In this document: positions 17,241-27,389 of the stretch, in pieces
How the letters are laid out: every line of letters starts with the position of its first letter
Numbering within the stretch: the first letter of the stretch is position 1
DNA from: Saccoglossus kowalevskii
Lineage: Eukaryota; Hemichordata; Enteropneusta; Harrimaniidae
Assembly: GCF_000003605.2 (NCBI RefSeq)
Contig: NW_003106598.1
Span: 526,350-577,055, forward strand
Reading direction: 5' to 3'
Length of the DNA: 50,706 nucleotides
Position numbers and translations under genes: made by a program
Notes under the pieces: model-generated
What the model saw: only the letters and a program-made list of their open reading frames with translations
What the model was told of the DNA's origin: nothing
Databases searched by the model: none

Positions 17241-18308
17241 CCGTTCATAATAATAGAGCATCAGAAGTGACATTAAATCATTATGACGTGGCAGCATTTT
17301 CAACTTGATTCGATTGTGTAGCTCTGGTTTAGTAATATGCGTAGTTTTCTAGCACAGTTTGGGCAATTACTTATACCATTATTGCAATCAGCATACACAA
17401 CAAATTAATTAAACACCACAATACATGTATATATAAATGATAAGGCAGCTTACTTGTGATGGGTTTCCTGGATCGACTACATCCATGAACAGTTTAGCCC
17501 TGCCTTCGAAATCCGTATGGGCGTACGTAATCCCTGTGTCCAGGACAAAGATGTTCGCATTGAATCCATCCCCTATAGTTGAAATAAGCTGTACTGTGAA
17601 ATCATGGCCTCATTTGAATCGAGTCTAATATGTCATCTTGATTTTCTGGTTGAATATGTATTTGGAATAACTGTATGCAAAATGATCACCCCGAAAACGA
17701 CGCTATGTAATATGCGGAATATCATACCTTCTGGGACAAATATATCATCTAATGGCAAGTTTCTCTGATCAGTTCGGTCTAACCCCCAACTTCCAATCGC
17801 ATCTACATATGCAAATTGATCTTGTTCAATGTATCGCACTTTCCAAATTACGTATCTGTAAAAGCAGATCAGTATTAAATTGATTTGTTTTTTTGTGCTA
17901 TGAATGTGTTTACACTATTGTAACAGGCGAGACGAATACTTACGTAGTCTAGACCTTTATTGTCGATGGTAACAACAAAACCGTTCATTCCTTTATACTC
18001 CCATCCAAACTCTGCGACAACAGAAAATGATTTGATGCGGCTGATGGTACTTTGTAAATCGGCATCTTTCTGAAATCATAAATGCCATTTCTAATTTTTA
18101 TTTAAAAACAATAATGCAAATGAGGCAATTGTCATTCATCAGATGAACTAATTAGAATTATTTTAGGGCTGCCCAACTCACCTTCAAAAGAACCATATAT
18201 CTATTCGGAATAGCAGTATCTTCTTCGGCGTAGTGCACTGGCGCCAACGCGTTCACCCATTGCAATAAAGTCAACACCGCTAACACTAAAAGCCACTTCA
18301 TTATTGAA

Positions 18309-18393
18309 CTAAAGAAAGGAAATTCAAAATAGAAAACTTATTTGAGAAAGTGCTTGCATAAATTGACGGAGCTGCCAACCATTTCTCCTTACC
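18309..18393 (-). other. S3 5'UTR intron
   Basis: Minus-strand CACCGCAG|GTAAGG gives a donor at 18393, and TTTCTTTAG|TTCAATAATG gives the acceptor above 18308, matching the S2 leader intron. Confidence 0.6.
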
Positions 18394-18488
18394 TGCGGTG
18401 TGCCCAAATCATAAATGACAATGATGTTATCTTGTCCTGTAAGGTGTGGGGAGCAATTAGTGTGAAGTTTCCATATGTTCATTTGATA

Positions 18489-18525
18489 GATCAAACAAGA
18501 TTACCGCTTTATTGGTAACATATTA
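18489..18525 (-). promoter_or_regulatory. S3 core promoter block, paralogous to that of S2
   Basis: 29 of 37 bases agree with 12399-12435. The ATATAAG of S2 is CAATAAAG here, so the TATA-like core is weakened, in line with the decayed coding frame. Confidence 0.45.
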
Positions 18526-18526
18526 G

Positions 18527-21500
18527 TATATTTCTCTACTAGTTTTAGATCTCGTCTAGACGGTGCGTTGACACAGTAATATTCACCAATGGTGAACCAT
18601 TGTTTTGCAACAGATGTCTTATGTGCACTGGCGGCTTTAAACGAATTTGTAACTGAATCTGTATTTGTGTGAATCTTATACATGTAGGTATTCGTAAAGT
18701 GTGTCGAACTTTTAGGCAATTTAGCCCGGAATTTTAAATTTGCATGTATATACGTTGTTAAACTCAAAATATGCTGCTTAGTTTCAACAAGGAGCTAAAA
18801 GGAGATGAGCTGCATTGTATGAACAAGTTTATATGCATGTAACGAATTATTTTATATAATCCAGAATTGTGAAATAATATTGTTCGATTTAAAAAGTTCA
18901 GATTCAGACAATGTGCATACTGTATATTTTGCTAACTTTGCTGACCAGGCTAAACTACATTGGCACGATGCCAGTCGAACATAATTATATATTTTTTTTA
19001 AATATTTGCTTGCTTAATTTCATTGTAATTTTTATTTATGTTTATGTTCATATAACACAATGATACAACGTATACCACATCTGTTTTGCCCATGTGTGTC
19101 ATAGGGCAAATTATTTTGAATTTTAATTCGTCCGCTGTAAGCGGGCGCACACGGTGGGATGAGAGTGGTGGTCAGCGATGATTATAGCACTTGTTCAGAT
19201 TGACTGTGCGTCGAATTTGGAACATGAGGCAACCGCTCAAATCAATGCAGAAAAGCATAATGCAGGCGACCACCACGCTATTTGTAAGGCTGTTTCACAT
19301 TGGTCAATATGGAGGCTATTTTTTGGGCAACATGTAAAGTTGCTCCTGAGACGATCCTGTAGTCCATGAAATTTACCACTGCAGAAGTTAGCGCAATATC
19401 ACGATTTTCGAGTTCAGTGGAAAGAAGAAAGTTTATTTCATTTTTATCGCAAGCGGGCGCATCGGTTTAACTGTATCACTCCACAATGAATGCTCATATA
19501 AGAATACATTTTGAGTACTAATTCACAATAAATTCCATTTTTATTTTCTAACATATTCGTTTTTTTTTTATTTATTACATTTTTCTGCCAAATCAGTTTG
19601 AAATAAATTATTTCAGGGCAAACGAGTCGCATCCCTACAGTCTATCATCACAGTGCTTGTAATCTTGTTTCTTTCAGATACAGACACTCTTGTTTCATAG
19701 TGACACGAATACGTACTTGTCTTTACATGCATAGTAAACAAGCATCACTTTTTTCTCCTCGCAAAATCCAACCGTGGAAGGCAGGACAAAATCGGAATGT
19801 TAAACACACTGGGATACTAATTCTCATTAAGACTTCGCGTCTTCAAGTTCTTCAGATAGGAAATCATTTCAAAGCATGTCATATATGCTCAATATTTAAT
19901 TTTTTTTACACATTTATTTTAGACAATTTGGTACAAAATGTACTAAAAGAACGATATTTGTGGGCGATGACGTTGTGATTCAGTTAATTTTTACATCACA
20001 TCAAAGTAAATGTCATATTGGTTGTTCACAGACTCTGGACAGTTCGTAAAATAGCGAGGCGACAGTAAGAACGATTGTAACAGATACAGTAACGGTAAAT
20101 ATCCGTACACCTACTGTTATTCTGGTAAACCCGTAATACGTATGAACAAGTAATGAGACAGACCTTTGAACTGCATTGGATGTTAATCCGAAATATAGAC
20201 AAATGGGAAGTTATTTTGTATGTAGAATAGGGCGAGTCACTTAAGTACTACCAGGCTGCTGTCCTCCGTATAAGATTTCCCGTAACATTGCGTCAGCGAT
20301 CGCCCGAGAGAAAAAAACAGGAGTACACCTAGTTGCTATAGCTACCTCTGTCGATAATTTATATTTTCAGAATTCGAGCATATAACCCACTCTTGGTTAC
20401 CTGTGTTTAAACACTCACATTGTGATTAATTGTATACTTTAAACCACGAATGTTAGTGCTTATGCACTAGAGGTATATTAATGAGGAATCAGCGTCCGTT
20501 TGAGTACTCAAGCGTGAACTGTAAGAAAGGGATATTTGGCATGGTACCGTTTCTAAAGTGACTTGACGCCTATTTATATGTTTTTGTTATCGTACTTACG
20601 GACCAAACGGTGAAACTACTCTCCAATATGAGGTTATCACGAAGTTACCGCAAAGTGTGCACAAACAAACTACATAAGTATTTGTGAAACACAAAATACG
20701 CCCATCGAGAAGTGTCACTGGTGGAATATTTTATATTGCAATTTCTTTCAATTTTAATTTGCTGTATTGCAATACATTAGTAATAACCATCTATACGATC
20801 ATTACTTATAGTATGTCGCTAAGCAGTACGACAAAAATGCATGATGCAAAGCCCATTCTATAAATAGTCAAATGTTTCTTAGTCGAAGTAAGAAACTAGG
20901 GGATATTATCAGAGCAGTTGTCATATTTATTAACTCCTGCTAGAGCAACAAATCATATGGACAAATTAACAGCACTTAAGGATGGTATTCCCAGATTAAC
21001 ACCAGTTGTTTATGACACATAAAACATTAATTCTCAACTCCGATGAAAATACAAAGCCCTTTTCACTGCGAAAGCTACTCGTTACAAAAACCACTGACAA
21101 GAAAGCCACCCAGCGCAAAGCTAGTTGTTGTTTATATTAATAAAACACTGCATACGACAATGCAACGCTCTTCGCCGTCAAGTGTGTTTATTCACTTGCA
21201 ATTTAATTCTAGAAAACGTTTTCATTCATACGTCACCTGGTTCGCGGTGATTAGGGTTGTGACACATTTCTCTCTTCATCAATTATTGGAAGTTCCCATC
21301 GTGTCCTAACACTAAGACGTCTGTGACAGGGCTATCTGTCGAAAAGAGTAATAAATTGGAAATAGACACAGGTGTGTTGGCTTTGTTGTGTCTGTAATTA
21401 CATTTCGTGCATTGACACGATTTTGAGTAGAGTTGCGTCACCCAAGTCGGTCGCCGCCGCCGATCTCCCTACAAAAGTGGGAAAACCACGTAACACATGC

Positions 21501-23640
21501 CATAGTTACACTGTCCATGCGTGAATGTCTCTGTCTGTATTTTCAAATGTATGTTACAACATTTGTTTGTGTAAATGCATACTTACTTTTACAACTTCAA
21601 TAACTCTGTGTTTATACGTTTATCCCAATGATACTCGAACGTGATCAGAATATTAATTCTAAACGGTAACACACAAAAACAATCGGATATATATAATATA
21701 TTTATATTTAATAATATGCGCATACAAAACGAAACACATTAAATTCGGACATGTAAGGCTATGTTTACCAATGACTCAGACTCCCTATTTTCTCAGAGGT
21801 GTAATCGACCAATGAGAGCGGAAAGCGACGACGACTTTGCTGATGAAGAGTAAACACTGGCATTATGTACTAATCAAACTTAAAGACAAAAAGTTTAATT
21901 TTAGCATGAAATACTCCATTTCGCATAGTCGTTGTGTTTTATTCGTTTTTGTCATTACGATTTCTTTGTCTTACATGAATATTTATTGTAAAGTAGAACA
22001 ACGCTGATTTTGAATCATTTCAGTGATATTACGAATGTGAGAGAAAATATATATCATAGTTACAGTTGTTGATGTACATGTACTCAGCAATTGAGCGTTA
22101 ATCGCGGGCGATTACTCTTTCCTGAATCCAGGCGAGGTTATAAAACCCCGCCAGCCTTAATATAGTGTCACGAAGCGAAAGAAACTGGTTCGGTGGTGTC
22201 CATGTGTAGTGATTGGTTATGTTGATTGTAATTGTGATTATCGGACAACTATTGAGAACAATTAGTTTATTTGGAAATCCTTATACCTTTTAGATTCATG
22301 TTTTTAAGGTCATCTAAATCAAAACCTGTATAAAAAATAAAGTCCTCACACTGTTGAAAGAGTACACACAAATAGAAAAATATTAGAAAATATGTTTAAT
22401 AACATACTTCTTAACATAAAGCATATATATATCTTATAACTTAAAGTGTTGTGCATTGTATCTTTCGTAGGTTTGTAATTGCAAAAGATATTCAAATAGA
22501 ATAGACATAAATATCGCAGTGAATCAATGACATATATTCTTGTTCGAGGACGCGTTCGAAATGTCACGCAATCTGTTATTTGTAGTTATGCATGACAAAT
22601 TACAAAGTTGTTGATGCAAGAAAGGAAAAAGGCATTGTCGCTCTGACACAAGCGAATGCGCGACCAACTCATGTGAGTAAACACACGATGTGCGATGTCC
22701 CTATTATTGTAAATATAAGGCGCTGTTTTGTAATAGTGGACATCGAGAACTACCGACTAATTAAATTCCTTTTCGGTATTTACCGTTTCGCAATGACTTG
22801 TTCCGTAACGTGCTATTGTGGTGGGTTTCGACACTGTGTCGTTTTGCGTTTGTCAATAGCTTGTCAATGCAGACAACTGTTTTTTTCTGTGTCAATTTTC
22901 AATTCTTAGTTGTTCAGTTTTCTGTGGTGTCGATCATGAAATAATAACACCCTTGATAACCATTTTTTTTAGTTGTTACTCTTCTATTGATCGGTTCACT
23001 GCTTGGGGGAGAATTCAAGAGGGACAAATATCGTTTATTGCACACCTTGATCATTGAGTGGATAACGTGTTACACGGCAGACTTCGTCAGAGGTTGTACA
23101 TTTACAAAACGTGTTGGAGCGTCGCCTGGTTCGGCAACGTCGCGATTTTACACTTCTATCTGTCGTGTCTTCCCAATTGTTCTATCTAGGAAACGTTCAA
23201 GTACGTGTAGTAACTTCCAAGAGTAGCCAGTGTAGTACTAGTTACGCTCGACAGAAAAGTCAACCAAATACCCATTATCTGCACAGATTGAACTATGAAA
23301 TTGACGAAGATAACAAATTGGCCTTACGTGACACCGACGTGCGTGGGACAGTGGGTTCACCGGAGCTTGAGTGATATTCTACTTGAAACGAAGTAGAGTT
23401 GGCAAGCAGTGTTTTAATAGTATTTGTGAACGGTTGAGTACCGACATACCCACAGGCATTTGAAAACTGCAATCGAGTGAGGCTCGTTTGTATGCGTATT
23501 TTCCGAAGGCGACGTGTCGTTGTAATCGTTGTATCAATGCCGTTGTATCAAACTCCCGCTCGACTTTCCATGCAGCGCCTCATCACGCCTCTTTTTAAAT
23601 ATAACAGAATGTAACTAGTTCGTCAGTGTATTCAATATGT
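18527..23640. other. Intergenic region between subtilases and the membrane-protein array
   Basis: About 5 kb between the divergently transcribed S3 (minus) and gene A (plus). I find no exon with paralogue or domain support. Short frames (for example around 19.2, 21.1, 22.6 and 23.0-23.4 kb) have ordinary composition and no flanking splice logic. Local TA-rich runs occur near 21690. Confidence 0.55.
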
Positions 23641-23743
23641 CGTTCCATGTGATGGCCAATTTGTTTACGGGGCATGATCGACAGTTCATATCAATACACT
23701 CCGTGAAACGTAACATCTATAGCATAACTCTTCGATTGTCTCA

Positions 23744-23756
23744 GTTACTTGGTAAC
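23744..23756. promoter_or_regulatory. X-box-like inverted repeat upstream of gene A
   Basis: GTTACTTGGTAAC: two RGYAAC half-sites in opposed orientation with a 1-base spacer, 152 bases before the gene A ATG. The same element followed by AACG(Y)YGA occurs upstream of genes B and C. Established knowledge: RFX factors bind such X-boxes, often in ciliary genes. Binding here is inference. Confidence 0.5.
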
Positions 23757-23876
23757 GTCGATAACACATTTGCGGCGGCGGACAAGTTAGTCTGACAAAC
23801 ACACGCAATAGACTAGCATCTTATGTGAGCATATTTTCCAAAGTTCACAATTCCCGGTATATCCCAAAACTAACGA

Positions 23877-23927
23877 ATGCCTATCAACACTGAATATGAA
23901 CAGAGTACAGCTTTCTGGCTATATTAA
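23877..23927 (+). promoter_or_regulatory. Overlapping upstream ORF of gene A (16 codons)
   Basis: ATG in CGAATG, 19 bases before the main start and out of frame, runs across the main ATG and stops at TAA 23925-23927. Gene B has the same ATG with an overlapping frame of identical length; gene C has the ATG followed at once by TAA. It may lower translation of the main frame. Confidence 0.45.
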
Positions 23928-26900
23928 TCATAATCACGGCGATGGTAGTTTGTTTGCCGTCGTGGCACTGGTTTTATCGACGTTGTGGTCAATCCAAGTG
24001 ATAAAAGCTGAAGGTAATGTCATTTTAACGTCGTAAACTAAACTCAGTCACCCTTTCGATACTCGGATACGTTTTGAAATTTACATACATACTTATAGCT
24101 AAGCTATTGTTGACATTGAACTTTTAGTATATTCGAAACAAATGTTCATCAAACTTCGTGTATACCTTCAAAATCAATAAATAATATGTTTTGTCTAATT
24201 TTAACTATACATTGTTTGTTCAACCAGCAATCTGTCTTCACTTGTCGTGCCCAGTTTACTGGATTTATAATAATTTACTTGTTTAGTGTTTTTGTTTATG
24301 TTATCCGTATCATCGAGTTATGTCCACGTTCACGGTGTCTATGCACATTAGCCATGCTCTTACACTTTTGTAGTTGTTCAGATCGGTCCATACTGCCAGT
24401 TCCCCTTGAACAGTTATACCAGTTTAGTACGGAACTTTTGAATAGTATTTTAGTTTGTAATAACATGACAACCATGCGGTTGGATATAGAGTCCAGCATT
24501 TAATCCTACTTTCGTCATTGAAAGCAAAGACGTCATATATTATTCTCTCTAAAATTATTTTGTAGATGCTTACATCACCAATGTATCCATGAGATGCCGA
24601 ATTGTTCAGCTTAAATAAAAACAAAAATATATATTGTCCGTTACATGAAATTCGCTTAACTGTTATTAAAAGTTCGAGTTACAATTTGGTCGAGGTATTG
24701 CACAAGTGGGCATGGTTTCTGAAATATGGGCGTGGTAATTTTTGTAATTCGATGTTATCGTAACTCGAACAATTAAGCATCACTATATCAATATATATTA
24801 GGACATATCGAACCAAACTGACCAATTAGTCATGGCAACTGAAATATGGACACACTTCATCGCCCAAGCGTTTTATAGCGAGCATGTTTTGTTACCATTT
24901 CCTAGGTGACCACTGTTTCATTGTTCTAAACGGTCACTGTTTACTTGTTTTGTTCATTAGAATGTTCGTTTACTAGTAAAGTAGCCTTACTAAGTTTTAA
25001 ACGGTCCTTGTTTACTAGTGATCCAAGTGGGGGGTACAACTTTTCCTTCACTATTTTTAAATGGGACATGTTTAGAGCAACAGCGGCTGGAGTGAAACCG
25101 ACGATTTCCAGATCGACGAGCTGTGTGAATGGATGGCCACTCTACAGCTGAGCTGGTGGTTTGTGATTGAAAGCAACACGTAGTTTACTATGACATCTAC
25201 ATGAGTCAGGTGCGATTTCTTTGGCGCCTTTTTCTTATATCAAAACGGAGTTACGTGACATTAATGCTGGCGATTGAATTGAATTGTGGCGCCGTGGTAG
25301 TGAATTTTGTGACGTGGTACTATTTCATGGATGCCATGCCCCAAATATTGGATAACACCGTTACATATTTGTAGACAAAGGTATACTATAATAGTATATC
25401 AACTTCTTGAAAACGTCAATGTGGTTAGCCACAGTTTATTGTGGTCAATACAATCTGTTCATACGTGTGAATAATCAAAATTAATCTTCTGTATCTTCGG
25501 AGAAACAAAACAAATTAGGATAATGGGGCGAGCGTAGCAATGTAATCATGTAGGCCGTATCTGTGCAGTGAATGTACTGTGATTTATGCTCACCGATTTA
25601 TTCAGAAAATAGTTTGACTATATTGACGTCAAATCTGTCAAAATCACGCAAAACTAAATACAAACCATGTGTCTAAGGTGCTTTAACGCTAGGTTCTTGA
25701 CCCGTTTACTTTACTATTATTCGTTTCTCCCAATTTGGAGGAGTTATGGAATGTTTTCCCTCGTAGACGTTTTTGTCATTGTATACCCCACCGAGTAATG
25801 GATTATTACTCGTCATAGATACGGCCGTCATTAACAACGCAATTATTATTTGTTTTGATTTATTACCAGTGTTGTGTTCAGACACGTGCACCACTGCTAA
25901 CAATGCACAATGTGAAGATGCTGGTTTCGAATGGTCGACTATTACCGGGTGTATTTATGGAACTGACTGCAGTGATTGTGGGTCGAGACCGTGGCCTTAT
26001 GCTCACGATGGCTGTAAGTATAATATAGGTATTCTTAATACTTCACACATCTTTAAATAAAGAATAAACCCCCAAGCCACTCCGCATTAAACTTGCCATG
26101 GGAAGGTTTGATCTCGTTGAATGAGATCGCCAAATTTCAATAAAAAATACATATATTACTATACCTAATTACTATACAGTTTAAAGTCTCGTATATATTT
26201 TATTTTAAACTTAATTTCTTTCTTTAACGAAACTTTCTATTGTTTATTGCAAAAAAAATGCAGCTTTTGTTTGAAGTCAGTGTGTATTTCGCTGTGATAT
26301 GAATTGCTAAAGCTGTATTAGTACTCCCGAGGAATAATATAATATACCTGTTATATCCCTGTAGCGTCACTGTGTACTGATACCTGTTATAATGGTAATG
26401 GTGTCGCATTCAATGGTGTATGCGACGACAGTGTTCCGGATGCTGACACAGCAGAGTGCTATCTTGGAGAAGATTGCACAGACTGCGGAATCAGAGAAGG
26501 TATAGTATTACCTTTTTGAGTGTAGAGCAAATCATATTTATATACAATTTATTTTTATTATAATTTCATGATATATAATTATAATATAATGGACTTGCAG
26601 ATTTTATTGGCGGGCAATTTATTGCATTGCAAGAATAGCAGATGAACGTAATTTAGAAGGAATATCTGTAATAATCAATTTATCACAGCTCCGATTGTGT
26701 AACTTGGCTGTTCCCCTTTTACTAAATTTTTGGTTCGTTTTAGGATAATGTTGTTTCCGCGGCAATTTTAACACAGCACAGAGCAATACGTGTACATGCA
26801 TTAGCCTTGCAACTCTCTCCAGCCCCTCGGACAGATTTGGCCTAGGTAGTGTAATGTTACTCATCAACTGATGGGAGAGCTATGCATTTGCTATATGTGT

Positions 26901-27344
26901 ATACACGAATTGTGTTCAGTATAACTCCATAACATCTTTATGTTATATTCGCCATACTCATCACTGGGATACTATTGTGATGTAAATATTTTAAAACTAT
27001 GTCTGAATTTATATTATTATTGAATATTTTGTTCATTTTTTATTCAAACTGATAATCTCGCGGCATATTCAAAACAAGATAACAGCGTGTTTTCATATTT
27101 ACAACGTATCATACATAATTGGGTCATACTAATGTGTGTTTCTTTTTATGAAAGCATTTCTGATCTCTGCTCTTAAATACTACATTCTATCCAGATGGCA
27201 TATATGAAAAATGACATATATTTACTTTGATATAAAATATCCACAATTTTCTGTTAGTATTATTGACTTTTTCCAAACTGTGAATCAGACTGATTATGGA
27301 TCTCGAATAGGTATCATCTGGTACATTGAATTTCCGTATTCAAG

Positions 27345-27389
<45 letters not shown>

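Noticed and set aside
25080-25165. Functional tRNA gene on the minus strand
   Set aside because: A and B boxes are recognisable but the acceptor and anticodon stems do not pair and the T loop deviates from TTCRA; a SINE relic fits better.
25870-26499. Assignment of the Cys modules to Notch LNR or LDLR-A domains
   Set aside because: Cysteine spacing and the DCxDCGxR end do not match LNR (DGGDC end) or LDLR-A (DC-SDE) patterns.
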